Below are positions 11,706 to 24,524 of a stretch of DNA of 64,000 nt, piece by piece (the stretch's first letter is position 1; each line of letters starts with the position of its first letter). The translations under genes and the position numbers were made by a program. The notes beneath the pieces are model-generated. The model did not search any database. It had not been told where the DNA came from and saw only the letters and a program-made list of their open reading frames with translations. The DNA is from Laburnicola sp. R22_1 (lineage: Eukaryota > Ascomycota > Dothideomycetes > Pleosporales > Didymosphaeriaceae), in assembly GCA_014281115.1 (NCBI GenBank), contig JACONQ010000002.1, positions 2,666,001 to 2,730,000 of the forward strand, in the 5' to 3' direction.

Positions 11706-13550
11706 CTATATAGGAATTTGCACTATATAGAGATTTGTATTATCTAAGCGAGTCTCGTCTTTTTTAACTGCGTTCTACTCACTACCACATTATCTAATTC
11801 TTTCTCTAATACTTTAGATTAATTTTTAAACGTATTAGTTTTATTGCTATTATTAGCTTTCTTTACTAGCTGCTTTTATAGGCGGCTGCGTAGTCGTTTT
11901 GCAATTAGTGTTGCCTTAGCATCTTAAGCTACCTCTAATACCTTTATCGTGCTATACACGTATTTACTCTCTAATTAGACTCTCTTTCCTTTAGTTCTTT
12001 TCTTTTATAACTAAAGTATTTAATTCTTCTCTTCTAGCTGCTAATAAAGTAAAACTAGCTTAGCATTCTATATTTCTACTATATAGGTTACTGAGTTAAC
12101 GTAGCGCTTTGCCTCTAATAGAACCCCTAGTACTTCTATAAACATAGCATTAAGTCGCATATTTAATTCGCAAAGCTTAGTACTATCTAGAGGCGAGCTT
12201 TATAATAGGGTAAAGTCTAGGTCGTCTTGTTTTATTAGTGTGTGTGGCTTTAAGGCTCATTATAGGTCTAATAAGTGTAGCTACTTTAGGAACTTTCCTA
12301 AATTTAAAGGGATTAGGCTAGCTTCTCTTTATTTACCTAGAATATTATTAACTATAATAGCCTTTTTATAAGCCCTTTTAAACATCCGCACCTATTCTGA
12401 ATATAAGATACACTACTAGCTAAGTTAAAAGATCTAGTTAGTCTTAAATACGTACGCACACTTAAATACAGAGAACATCCTAATATTAATTAGTTAAAGA
12501 ATATGCGAGTAGTGCGGCAGTATAATAAAGAAATTAATATTATTCTCTATATAGTGCGCAATAAAATTAGCTTAAATATAGCTCCTATAGCCATCTGCAA
12601 TTAACAGTTATTAATAGGTAATCTTTTCTCTCCGCGTTAATAGCTTAAATATCTTAACTAGCTAATACAGACTAAGCGCATTTTATGTCTAGCTATTCTT
12701 ACTAACTTCCTAGTGCTAGTTAATAGGTGCTTTAGGTAAAATCTAGCTTGTGTTAAGGTTCTGACCCTTAAAGATAAGAAGTAGTAGGAGAGCTTAACTA
12801 GCAGCATTAATACATTTAATATTAGTTATCTACTTCTACTTCCCTTCTATAACCTTGTTCTTCTAGTTATAGTTAACAGAAATAAGTACGCGCGTTATCT
12901 AGCTCTCTCTAACTCTAAAACTTAACTTATCTATATTCTATATATCTTAAAGTTTATATAAATACTTATTAAATAGCGTAGTAATAGTATTAAACTAGTC
13001 TTTTACTACCTTAAACATAGCTTTATTAAATCGCGTATTATCTAGCTAGCGGGTATAAATATCTTATATTATAGGATAGTGATTTAGGAAGTAATACATC
13101 TATTTGTGGCCAATAGGCGTAGTTATTTTGGCAATAGCTTTAGATCTAGAGTCGTCTTAGACGCAACGCGCGCGTAGTAATTTAGCCATTTCTAGTAATA
13201 ATAATAGCAAAAGAGGTATTCTAGCTATAGTATAACGTATAATCAATCTAATTAATAATTTCTCTTCTATAATTAAGAGGATTTGTTAGTGTATAGCGGC
13301 CTATAAGTTTAATTATCCTCTAGCCATTCTCTAGCTTAAAGTATAACGCGAAACTTTAAAGTGTGTAGTAGTAGTATATAGTCTAGAGAAGTCTCTTTTT
13401 TTAATTGCTTAGATTGCATATTATATCTTAGATTTGTTTTAAGTTGCCTTAGAGCTTTTTTTATAGCCTATAGCAAAAGTTATAGGGTTGCAAAGTAAAT
13501 AGATCTAACTTAAATAGTGCAAATCTCTATATAGTGTAAATCCTATATAG
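11706..13550 (-). mobile_element. pogo-type DNA transposon, copy 2, TSD TA
   Basis: The ends are an inverted repeat of about 50 bp. The left reads CTATATAGGAATTTGCACTA and the right, inverted, reads CTATATAGGATTTACACTA, each continuing TATAGAGATTTG. TA duplications lie at 11,704-11,705 and 13,551-13,552. The 1,845-bp length and one minus-strand transposase fit the pogo/Fot superfamily. The outer motif ACTATATAG is itself nearly palindromic. The surrounding DNA is AT-rich and otherwise empty. Confidence 0.85.
12150..13440 (-). pseudogene. pogo-type DDE transposase relic
   Basis: The diagnostic block is LLIADGYRSYIxANFIAHYIENNINFFIILPHYSHILxL, shown here in pieces: ADGYRSY (Asp codon at 12,593-12,595) stands for the family's DGHGSH, and LPHYSHIL for PPHSSHLLQPLD. 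The His-to-Tyr changes are CAT to TAT, as RIP predicts. The later Asp of the triad is not preserved (Asn-Ile-Arg where Asp-Val-Gly is usual). The N-terminal HTH half is too eroded to outline. Stops are frequent, so the gene is dead. Confidence 0.75.
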
Positions 13551-13552
13551 TA

Positions 13553-15150
13553 TATTACTTAATAATAAAATATATTATAAAAATAACTTAATAAAGCTTA
13601 ACTTACTATAACTTACTATAACTTAATATAAATAAGTATAATCTTATCTTATAATATATAATATAATAAGGCTAATATAATAAATATACATATTTTACTA
13701 TATAGTATCTAGTATAAAAAGTTTAAAAAAAAGTTAATAATATAAAAGAGTATAATTATAAATTAGAAATAATTATAGAAATATAAAACATATAAATTTT
13801 TTTATAAAGAAATAATAGTAAATAACTAAAAAAAAGTAAAATACTATAGCTATACTAAAGTAAATATACTAAAGTAAATACTAGAAAAATTAAAATAAAG
13901 TAAGTTAAGTAAATTAAATAATATACTATGGCTAAAATAAAGTATATAAAATAAAATAAAGAAAGTATATAATAAAGTATAGTATATTAAATAATTCTAA
14001 TTCTAGATTAGTTATTAGGAAATCTAGTCTATAAGTAGTAAGGCATAACATAAAGTAAACGTATAATAAATTTAGCTTAATATTAAAATTACTATAATGT
14101 TAATTTTAATAGTAAATCTAGAAAATAACTTTATAAACCTAATCTACACTACATAGTCTAAAAGTATTAAAATACTTTATACTAGAGTTATTTATTTATT
14201 TTTTATATATCTTATTTTATATTCTAAACTAGTCTATAATACTTATTTCTTTATTTATATTATCTATTCTAAGATAATATACTACTATCTAGTAAGCTTT
14301 TTTCTCTAGCTACTATAATATAGTAAGTAATTTACTTTTATTTATTACTATATTTTTATTTAGCTATTAATAAGATTTCTTTATTTAGTAACTAATTATA
14401 TATTTTTAATATTATATTCATTATAATCTTAAACTTACTAGGACTATAATTTTAATATACTCTTTTTATATTATAGAGGGCGTTATTTTTTATACTTTTA
14501 TAAGTTTTACCTATACTTTTATTCTTATTTATCTACTTATTAATAGTATAGACAAAGCAACTTAGCGTAAACTAGATAGTTATGCTATGGTGCAAGGAAC
14601 CACTTAGTATATAGTTAGTAGTAGGGTAAAAGTAACTTAGTAGTCACATAACTAATATCCCGCCAAAATAGACACTAGAAGAGAGGTTTAATATTTTGCT
14701 AAGGACGAGCATCCTAGAGAGAATAAGATAACTCGGGATAGATATAGTCTATAAAAATTATAGAGCGGCAAAGATTAGGACTATATAAATCTAGGAAATC
14801 TTCTTAGGTTTAAATTTTTATAGTTAATTCTTTATAGTGCTATCTTCTATATAGATTAGTACAAGTTATTTTATCTTATTTATTTTGTAGAATTGGAAAA
14901 GCCTTGCCTAAGATAGTTAATAGCTTACTTAATCCCTCCTAAAGCCTCTAACACAGCCACCTTAAGTTTACCTTACCTTCTCTAACCTAAACTAGAATAA
15001 GGTATATAATTTTGTGTTAACACTACTATTATTTTTTTACTATATTATTATAAAGGCTATTTATATTATAGACCTACTACTATTACTTCTTTCTATTAGT
15101 ATAGATTCTCCTTAGTAAGAATAAGAAATATAGACTAATTTATAGATTTT
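13553..15150. other. AT-rich spacer
   Basis: This stretch is mostly TA-rich, with short homopolymer runs and no coding frame I can support. A slightly GC-richer segment at 14,570-14,760 (around GGTGCAAGGAACC and CCCGCCAAAATAG) resembles the edge of an old element such as a solo LTR, but I found no partner copy in the window. Confidence 0.5.
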
Positions 15151-15179
15151 ATTATATAATATAATAAGACGTTACATAT

Positions 15180-17505
15180 TCTTAGTACGCTAGATATCTT
15201 TTCTATTAGTGCTAGAGCACTAGACCTAGACTATATTGCTGCTATTATATTTACCACTAGATAGAATAACTAAGTAGGCGTCTTTTCTTTTATTACTAAT
15301 AGCACTGCCTTATATAGTACTATAGGCTTTATTGCAGATAGTATATAGCTATATTAGCTACTACTATTTAAGTATAAGACTATTATCTTTATAGATATAG
15401 GCATCTATCCTATATTACTAAGTAGGGTCGAGACTGTTAGTATTATAACTCATACTAACTCTAGTCTTAACGCCTTATATAATAGGGTTAATGGCGAAGA
15501 CGCCACTATGCTATTAATAGTATAATTACTACGCATCTACTATTAAGTGCTAGAAATACTTAACTTACTAGGTAGTAGGAATATAATAAGGCAATAACTT
15601 ATATATAGAATCTATCCTTCTTATCCTATGCACTTTTATAGTATTAGTCTTAAGCGTAATTTTGGCTTTGTAGATGTAGTCTTAAAGCTCCTTAAATGGC
15701 TTTATAGGCTTACTAGGCTAGTTCTTAGTAGCTTTGTAGTAGTCTATAGCAGTCCCCTATATCTTAAGGGGTCTGGGGTACTTATAACGCAAAGATATAA
15801 TAGTATTTAGTAGGCATTAGTAGATCTAAGCTTACTTGCGGATTTGGATAGGCCTTACGCAGACTAATACTATGCCTATAATTATTACTACACTAATAAG
15901 CGTGTCTCCTAGGACTATATTAGGCTTAGGACACGGCTGCAGTTATATTAGGGAAGTATAGTAGTAGGTGTAAAGGAAGAAGAAGGTAGAGGCAGAATAT
16001 AGTACTAATATATTACTAGGCAATTTTATTCTTATCTTGTTTTCCCTCCGCCTCTTCTACTTCTATATAATAGGGTAATTAGTAACCTGTTCTCCTCCTA
16101 CACGCAACTACTATACTGTCTTTAGAGATAGATAGTAGGAGGCTTTAGCGTCTAATACGCCTCTCTTAGTAGGAGCTCTCTATAATATTTTAGCTGCGCA
16201 GTATAGACATATCTTTCGCGCTAGTATAGAGTAGACTAGTAGGAAATGCAAGGGGTGCAAACGCATAGTAGGGCGCAGAGAGCTTTCTAAAAAGGGAAGG
16301 AGGTGTGGCTAGCACTTAGATTTTAGATATACATACCCTAGAAGGAAATCTTAAAGCTCTAGAGCCTATAAAGATGCCCTAAGCTGTGTAACTAAGCGAA
16401 ACTAATAATAGTTCCTACGTGCCAGGAATAAAAAAGAGTAATATAGTAGGAGACTACTAATAGTGCCTCTACTTTATTATAAATATAGACTTAGTTTTTT
16501 CTACCTAAGCATATAAGTGTAATAGACTGCTAGCAAGATACTATATTTAAAAGACCATATAGACTAGGGGCCAGCGTACCACTATATTAGTAGTCTATCT
16601 TAGCTAGACAGCTTCTATTCTATCTATTACTACCGTGCTTAGTACGCTACGCTAAGCCTTCTGCGTAGGTAGAGTCTAGATTATTATAGAGAAGGAGGTT
16701 AAATAGATAGAGGACGAATTGCAAGCGCTTACTTAACTCTAGTAGACTAGTTTAGCCTTAGGCAGAAGTAGTGGCTACGTAAGCTAGTCTAGTACCTAGA
16801 TTATATTAGTCTTGGCTAGCAGCGCTGGCAATATCTTTCTCTACTAGTACTAGTAACTCGAGGGGCGTAAGAGAGGTCGCCTTACCCTAATATAAGCTTA
16901 ATATTAATATACCGCGACTAGATACCTTATACTAGCAGCATAGATAAAAAGCACTATAGTAATATATCTAACTATAAGCATAGCTACCTATAGGCTCTAG
17001 CACTATTCTTAGACTATAGTTTATATAAGGGCAATATAAATAAGAAATAAATTCTTTTTATAAAAAAAGAAAAGAGAGTAGTACTAGCAGTATAAAGAGG
17101 TAATAGATTACTAGACAGCTAGCCTTAACTTTATATATGGCCTTATAGTATAATTTTATCTATAACTATAATAGTAATAAAGATAAAATAAGGAGAGAAA
17201 AAAAAAACCCCTAAGTATTTTAAATTAATAGTGCTATAATAAGCGCCCATAAAGCCATTTGCTACATTGCAATTATATAGCCTATAGCTTAGTAGTAGTG
17301 CTACTCACACTACTACTCTAGATACCTCTAGTAATCTCTATCTATACTATAGAACACCTACTAGTTATTATAGTAAATAAGAGGGATCTTAACTAGGCCG
17401 TATAGAAAGTTAAGGCTATACTTAATTAAGAAGCGTTTACTCCTATTCTAGATAAGGAGTAAGCGCTAGTTATTAAGCTTATTACTAAGATAAAAGTTAT
17501 AGGCT
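15180..17505 (+). pseudogene. Coding relic R2, left part, unknown large protein
   Basis: I do not recognise the family. Reading TAG/TAA as Gln or Trp, a plus-strand frame is coherent from about 15,180, with ALDLDYIAAIIF, TIIFIDIGIYPILLSRVE, and a stop-free stretch at 15,628-15,810 (MHFYSISLKRNFGFVDVV and following). A second coherent frame at the right edge (EHLLVIIVNKRDLN, EAFTPILDKE, KLITKIKVIG) stops at the Copia insertion and resumes beyond it at 22,635, so R2 existed before the Copia element landed. No zinc finger, RT, integrase or DDE motif is clear. Total length across both parts would be about 1,400 codons, large for a TE protein. Confidence 0.45.
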
Positions 17506-17678
17506 TGTTAGATAGAACGAGCTGTGGTAAGGTTGGATCTGTACAATCGAGCAGGGACCACCTGGCTTAGCACACTAGCGAAGAAGTCAGAACCAGCTAA
17601 ATATAGTTGGGATAGAACACAATATAATTATTATTATCTATTAAGACGCTACATCGTATTTAACTATTAAATCTAATA
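17506..17678 (+). repeat. 5' LTR of Copia-1
   Basis: This LTR differs from the 3' LTR at about a dozen sites, all C/T or G/A except one 3-bp indel in an ATT run. The terminal CA is TA here. The promoter for the element should lie inside, but no reliable TATA assignment is possible. Confidence 0.93.
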
Positions 17679-17759
17679 ATTAAGAGTCTTACTACCTTAA
17701 CTAATACGAAATGGCGCAACAACTATACTGCAATCCCATAGTAACGCTGAGGGATTATA

Positions 17760-20700
17760 CCGACTATATGGGATAAATAACGCAGCTATAGGCGAGATGT
17801 GTTGTCTACAATATTTAGGATAAGGTTAATCCAAAGTTAATAGTCCCGCTAATATTAAGACTAGTAGTTGTTAGAGCTCTAGTAGTCGCTGATTACACAC
17901 TAGCCGCGAACGTCGAAATTCTAACAAGACTAACCGCGCTGTTAGCAACTAGACAGAAGGCGTTTAAGAAAGACCTTAAATATTATAAGATTCTTATTAA
18001 ACAATACAAGAATAACTAGCACGACTTTAAGAAGGAATAAGTAAGCCTCTAACACATTATAGCATTTATCTAGTTAACTATATCCCCACACCTATTACGC
18101 ACGTGCTGCCTACTAGAGAAGCCACTGCGACAATGGATTACAGACCTACAACTAATAGTTGGAGTCGACGAACAAATTAAGTAAGAACGAGCTCGCGAGC
18201 GATATCTTGCCTCACTAAGGCCAATAAGGAGCGCGTTGTAATGGGACACATGGCTAGTAGAGTACGACTAAGCAGCCACTAAGGCGGAGACATATTAAGT
18301 CGCCGAGCTATTATAATTAAATGTGATTATAAAAGACTTCCTAGCAGCTATAAACAAAGTTACTCCCATATAGTCTATAAACTTTTAAGATAATAGTCGA
18401 TTTGCAACTGGCATAAGCTAGAAAGAGATAATAAAACGCTTCTAAGAATACATAATAACAAACTATCCCCTTAGATTAGGGAAGCACAAAGCAGCTTTTA
18501 TAACTAATAATATATTATTTCTCGCTAAAGGTAGTGCAACCACCCAGGGCAATAACAGGGGCGCCTCTTATGCCAAAAGCGCGCCATCCAACTAAAACCG
18601 GGGCAGACCCCATAATCAACGTACAGCTAATAAGAAAGATGTTAAGCTCAAGCGGCCTTTAGATTAAGAGCTAGCTATAACAGAAGGAGCAAAATGCCCT
18701 GCCTATAGACAATGCCACAGTATTAGGGACTACTATTATATTAACCTAGACAAAGCTCCCAAGTAGTAGAAACCTAATAAGATTATAAATAAGCTTATTA
18801 ACTTTAAGCGTAAGAACAACGCAACTTTTCAAGAGCTAATTCGCGGACAAAGCAGAACCCAATCACGAACACTAATTATTAAACAATCGCACACGCCCAC
18901 ACCTAAGATCCTCGAGTCCCCTAAGGACTAACTAGAGGGGCGGAGAATATTAAACGTCAACGCTGCGTTTATATTAGCGCTAATAGGAATAAAAGTGTCT
19001 AACTACCTACTAAAGCGCTTATTTATTCTTAATTTAGAATTAACTTGCCATATTATAAATAACCCTAACCGTATCTACAACTTCTATCTACCTACATCTA
19101 GGGATTATATATAGGCTAGGAATATAAAAATATAGATAAAAGGCTACAGCTCTATTAACTTAACACTAAGAGGTTAATATAGAACAACTATATTAGTTCT
19201 ATATAATATAGCTATCTATTCAGACCTCCTGTGCAACCTAGTCTCCTTTTAACTACTAAGAAATAGAGGAATCTGGTAGGATACGCAAACGGACCCAACT
19301 ACGCTAAAAGAACTAGACGATAAGGTTATTAGAAAACTATCTAAGATACACAGTTAATGGGTACTTAAGTATAATCCGCTACCACCCACTTTATATTATA
19401 TCTATAAGAATATATTACAAACAAAAGGAGCACTATAAAGGGCCTTAGCCAAATTATAGTATAAGAGACTAGGACACCCTAGACTAGTAGCTATCGAACA
19501 TCTTATACAGCAAGCTAAAGGGGTGCGAGTTAAGGGAGTTATAATAGTTTAATACAACTTCTATAGGAAAGCAAAGATCTGGCAACAAATTAGCCAAGCA
19601 CTACGAATTAACAATAAAGGACTAGAAGAAAGACTAACTATTAACTTTTATGCCTATAAGGCGCAAAGTAGCACTGGCGAAAGGAGCCAGATGCTTGTCA
19701 CTAATAGGTACTTAGGCCTACAATGGGATTTTTATTTTAAAGACAATTAACTAGCAAAGTCGGTTATTAAAGTTCTATTAAACTTCTTTCTTTTCCTTAA
19801 AAACTATTACAATATTACGGTTAAGGTTATTAAAGCGGACAACGAGATCACGATAGTAAAACCGGAAATTAAGCGCTAGTTAGCATTACAAGGAATTACT
19901 ATTAAGCCTTCTACCCTAGATACACAAGCTTAAAATAGAGGTGCCAAACACTTAGGGAGTGTAAATAAAGAGAAATCGCGTGCAATGCGACTTAACGCCA
20001 ACCTATCCTAGAAACTGTGGCCTAAAGTAACAAGAGCCGCAGTATACCTCTATAATTAAACACTAAATTATGCAAACCACTAGAAAACGCCATACAAGAT
20101 ATTCTTTACACAAGTTACGTTTAGTAATAGGATTGTCACTTTACTACGAAAACCCAATCTCGCCTATCTAAAGGCGTACGGCTGCAAGGCATTTGCAATG
20201 ACTAATAATACTTACTAAGGCAAATTACGCCTATAACGCCTTAATCTAAAGGCATAAATTAGTTATCTAGTTAGATACTAATTATTAAACATCTACCAAA
20301 TATAGATACTGTCGCTTGGCAAGGTAATAAGCACCCAAGACGTTGTCTTTAACGAAGAGTTAGTATTCGACGGGAGGGTTAAGGACCTTATGGACAGTCT
20401 TATGCACAGCACGCTTTAAGAAATAGCAACGCACGTAAGAACCATTAAGCTACTAACTCCTACCCAACAATTACAGATAGACTCCTTTTTTGAGGATAAA
20501 GCCGCTATAGATTCGTTAGAACAACAAGACAAAGCAGATCTACTAGGCTACTATTAAGGAAGGAAGATTAGGGATAGCTACCCAACTCCTCTAATAACAC
20601 CGCCACCCGTAGCGTTACTTGCATGGTTAATGGCTAGAGACTAAATAAGTCTAATGCAATAAGCGTTCTTAACAACTGTCCCCTAGGCAGCAGCTTTTAT

Positions 20701-22440
20701 AGCGGGAACCTAAGCCGGCCGTGTTAGAAAATATAAAGAAGAAGTTATAGACAAGGCTAAGATAATAAGAATGCTTACCAAAGGCTTAAAGCCCTATTAA
20801 AGTTAACTTCTACCTCTGCTAACGTGCCGGACCAAGCTTAAGGATCACCCAATAGGCGAGATGTTCTAAGAGGCTAAATAAGTGCACCTCGCAAGCCACT
20901 AAGAGATAAAATCATAGTTAGAAATACTATTAAAGAAGATTAAACTAATAGGACAATAGATTCTTAACTATATATAGGTATACACCTATAAACTTAATAA
21001 GCACCATCGCTTGCTAAAGTGCAAGGCGCGACTAGTCGTCCAAGGCGATTAATAACGCAATATTACCTCGCAAGACACTTACGCAGCCACGCTTACTAGC
21101 CGGTTATTTTAAATAATAATAGCAATAGCAGCTCACTATAATATAAAGCTTAAGCAATACAATGTAATAAATGTGTTCGTCTACGCAATAGTAGATTAAG
21201 AGGTTTATATAAGAATGCCTTAGGGCTATTAAAAGCCTAGAATAATACTATAAGTAAATAAGGCACTATACAGCCTTCGCATTTTACTACTCCTCTAGTA
21301 GAAAGAATTTACAACAACGCTTAAAGCACTAGGCTTCTAGATAGTGCCTTATAAGCTATGCTACCTAATTAAGGATAGAGTTATTATATTCTTCTACGTC
21401 GACAACATCATACTCGCGTATTATAAAGAGAAAGAAGAAGAAGCTTAATAAGCAATTAAGCGCTTATAAGACAAGTATACTTTCACTAGAGGAAACAACC
21501 TCTAATGGTTTCTTGGCATAGAAGTTGTACGGGACTAAACAAACCGCAAGATTTAACTATCACAGGCTGCCTACTTAGACAAGATTAGCCAATTAGCAAA
21601 CAGAACAAATATTTCACATAACACTCCTATGGCTGCAATTAAATTACGGCCAAGGAAAGGGTTGGTAATGCCAACTAAGATTAACAAATTTTAATATAAG
21701 ATTAGATTATTGCTCTTTACTACAGTTACTACAAGACTAGATATTGCCTTCGCAACTTTATAACTGGCTTAATTTCTATTAAACTTAGGGCCCAATTACT
21801 AAGACGCAATAGACCGAGTTCTTCTATACCTTTAAAGCACAAAGCAGCGAGCCCTATAGCTTAGAGGTAACACTAGACTTTAGATTGCAAGCGACGCATC
21901 CTTTGCTAATAATATAATAGACTGTAAGAGCTTCTAAGGCTACACTATTAAGCTCTTTAGCGGACTTATTGCCTAGAAGACTAACAAACAAGATACTGTA
22001 ACAATATTAACTACTAAGGCTAAACTACTAGCTCTTTCTTAGGTAGCTAAGAAAGTACTCTTTATCTTAAGACTACTCCGCGAACTCCAGATCAAACTAG
22101 ACGCACGCACTATCACTATTTAGTGTGATAATAAACAAACTATACGCTTGGTAACTAAGGTTTCCTACCTCCAAACTAAGCTTTGTTATATAGACATCTA
22201 TAACCACTAGATCTAATAAAAAGTATCTAAGGGCAGAATTAAGGTAGAGTATATATAGTTAGTAGATATAATCGCTAACAGCCTTACAAAGGTGCTCTCT
22301 AGGAGCAAGTAGGAGGGTTTCCTCCAACAACTTGGATTGGTTAATATGGAGACTAAGGAGGTAACGAATACCGTATCTCTTAAGAAGATTTAAGAGCAAC
22401 TTAAAGACCTTACAATCGCATAAGTACTAGCTTAAAGAGT
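17760..22440 (+). pseudogene. Copia-1 gag-pol polyprotein, RIP-inactivated
   Basis: This is one long plus-strand frame with TAG/TAA at Gln and Trp codons. Gag is helical and Lys-rich (TRQKAFKKDLKYYKILIKQY near 17,950), with a zinc knuckle at about 18,690-18,750 reading CPAYRQCHSIRDYYY, where two Cys are Tyr. The integrase region starts with RLGHPRLVAIEHLIQQA (19,465) and includes the core near 19,630-19,930. RT runs from about 20,860 (KARLVVQGD, YVDN at 21,395-21,406) to 21,700, where YVDD has become YVDN, which destroys a metal-binding Asp. RNase H follows (IASDASFAN, FSGLIAQKTNKQDTVTILTT near 21,950-22,010), ending near 22,440. The element cannot move on its own. Confidence 0.9.
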
Positions 22441-22458
22441 TTCCAACCTAAGGGAGTG

Positions 22459-22634
22459 TGTTAGATAGAACGAGCTATAGTAAGGTTGGATCTGTACAAT
22501 CGAGCAGGGACCACCTGGCTTGGCACACTAGCGAAGAAGTCAGAACTAGCTAAACACGGTTGGGACAGAACACAATACAATTATTATCATTATCTATTAA
22601 GACGCTACATCGCATTTAACTATTAAATCTAACA
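22459..22634 (+). repeat. 3' LTR of Copia-1
   Basis: The 176-bp LTR starts TGTTAGATAG and ends ATCTAACA, so it keeps the canonical TG...CA ends. At most sites where the two LTRs differ this copy keeps C or G and the 5' copy has T or A. At the CTATAG versus CTGTGG site the reverse holds. Confidence 0.94.
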
Positions 22635-24520
22635 AGGCTTTGGCCATATTAGCGCCTTTAGAGTATAGGCAAAGTGTAATATAGGGCCGCTTCTAGCTAT
22701 CTATAGTAGCCTAAATAGCGCAGATTAAATTAGTAGTTAGGTTATTATACTGTATCTTATACATATTAAAGACTATACTAGTAAGAAAGTTAGTAGGCAT
22801 AGTGCTCTATATAGTAACTACCTTAAGCGTGGCCTAGTTAAGCGCTAGCTTAAGCCCGCTAAGTATAGTTGTTGTGTTATGCTTAAATATAATAGTTAGG
22901 ATAGTAGTTAAGTAGTTAAGAATAGCCAACACCTACTTCTATAAGATCTCTTTCTTATTACTAATTAATACTATGGCTTTACACTCTACTAAGAAGTAGA
23001 GATAGTTAGTAAAATAGTAGCTAGTTAATATAAAGACGGCACTCTACTTAGCTCTAATCTGCGCGCTAGCAGTATTAGTAAGCGGTTAGTATTTCTTAAA
23101 GATATATAGAGACTGCTTAATAAATTAGCTAGGGCTAGCTGCAGCACGCCGGTGTCTAGCCTATAGATATTAGCTAGAAGAATCTAGATGTTGCCTACTA
23201 CTCTGCATAGTAGTATAGCGTCTTTAGTTAGAGAAGATAGCAAAGCTATAGTAAGAGATATATAGGTAGGTAGGAGAGCGTAGATTTAGTAGTAGTTAGT
23301 ATAGGTAGATAATAATAGCGCGCCTATAGCGAGCGTAAATGCCCTACTATGGCCTTTATAGTAGTAGTTATAAAAAGGCAATAGTAGTTAGTAAGTAAGA
23401 AGAAAAAGAGAGCTAGAGCGCGTTATTAAGGGAATAGTAGAGAGAAAGCTCTTTACACTGTCGCTTCTTTATACACGTCTTCTATTAGTATTTTAGACTT
23501 CTAATATTGTATTCTCTTTCCTAGCTTCTATGTCTCATCCCTATTATATGCTATAATGGCATAGATTTTATAGTTATTACAGAATTACAGTTTAACTAAA
23601 AGAATCTAGTTTAAATAATAGTACTAGCATAAACTATAGGCGGCGTAGTAAGGCGAACTTAATTACTATATAGTAATAGTCGCTTTATTATAAGAAATGT
23701 TGTGCTATAGCTAGTAGCAATAATATAGTAGAAGGTAAGACTATACCTATAGGCGATAAATATAAGCGTAGGCGCTAAGTAATAGTAGTATAGTCCGAGA
23801 CTTGTTTAGCAACTATACTATAGTAAGCGCTAGTGTCTAGACTAGGTAGGTCTATGTCTCTAGATAAATAGACGCCGGGACTAGGCGCATTCTAGCTATA
23901 CTTAAAGAAGGCCCTATCTTTAGCGTGGCTTATTTATAAAAGTAGCCGTAGTAAGAGTAGCTATACTATTATAAGTATGCGTAAGACTTATAACTATATA
24001 TACACTTTAGACTAACTATACTACTACTATAATATTATCTCTAATTTTTAATTCTATAATAGTACACGTCTAAGTATCTTATATAACTATAACTATAGCA
24101 TAGAACGCTCTCTTTATAGGGGCGAGCCTCTACTACTACACGTCTAGTATTCCTATCACTATAGTAGGAGCTCTTCTTTTTATAGGCGTGGCGATTATCT
24201 ACCTCTGGCTACTTATACGCTATTACGTATGGCATTTCTAGGCTATATATATTAGTCTATTTAGTAAGTATATCCGATTATAGGGTATATAATGTGTTTA
24301 CCATATTTGCAGTAGAATACGTTAGATTTATAGCTTAGTTAGTCTTAGTCCGTATCCCTAGTAGTGTAGGTCTATTTATTATTAGCTATCTTGCACTTCT
24401 ATAAGCACGCCTCTACTCTCTTAGAAGAGCTAAAAAGCTAATTATTATATGCTGTATAGGCTAGCTCCTTCGTTTATGGCTGCAGCGTGCTACGCTACGT
24501 TTAGTCGGCTTCTATAAGCT
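22635..24520 (+). pseudogene. Coding relic R2, right part
   Basis: The frame left open at 17,505 continues here: GHISAFRV, ALNSAD-like SLNSAD, then HIKDYTSKKVSRHSALYSNY (about 22,765-22,830), LKRGLVKR, KPAKYSCCVMLKYN, and further to an Arg/Lys-rich part near 23,730-23,790. A second coherent block (DAGTRRILAILKEGPIFSVA at about 23,875 and SDYRVYNVFTIFAVEYVRFI at about 24,270) reaches the Fot element near 24,520. There are no signature motifs of known transposases. Because a Copia insertion splits it and the frame survives, this is a genuine old coding sequence of unknown function. Confidence 0.45.
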
Positions 24521-24524
24521 AGCG

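Larger units (their letters stand above)
17506..22634 (+). mobile_element. Ty1/Copia LTR retrotransposon, complete, TSD AGGCT
   Basis: Two LTRs (173 and 176 bp, starting TGTTAGATAG and ending in CTAACA, eroded to CTAATA in the left copy) bound a 5,129-bp element. The 5-bp duplication AGGCT lies at 17,501-17,505 and 22,635-22,639. A purine-rich tract (AAGGGAGTG) abuts the right LTR. The internal order gag zinc knuckle, integrase, RT and RNase H defines Ty1/Copia. Deleting the element with one TSD restores an open reading of relic R2, so it is a nested and younger insertion. Confidence 0.95.
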
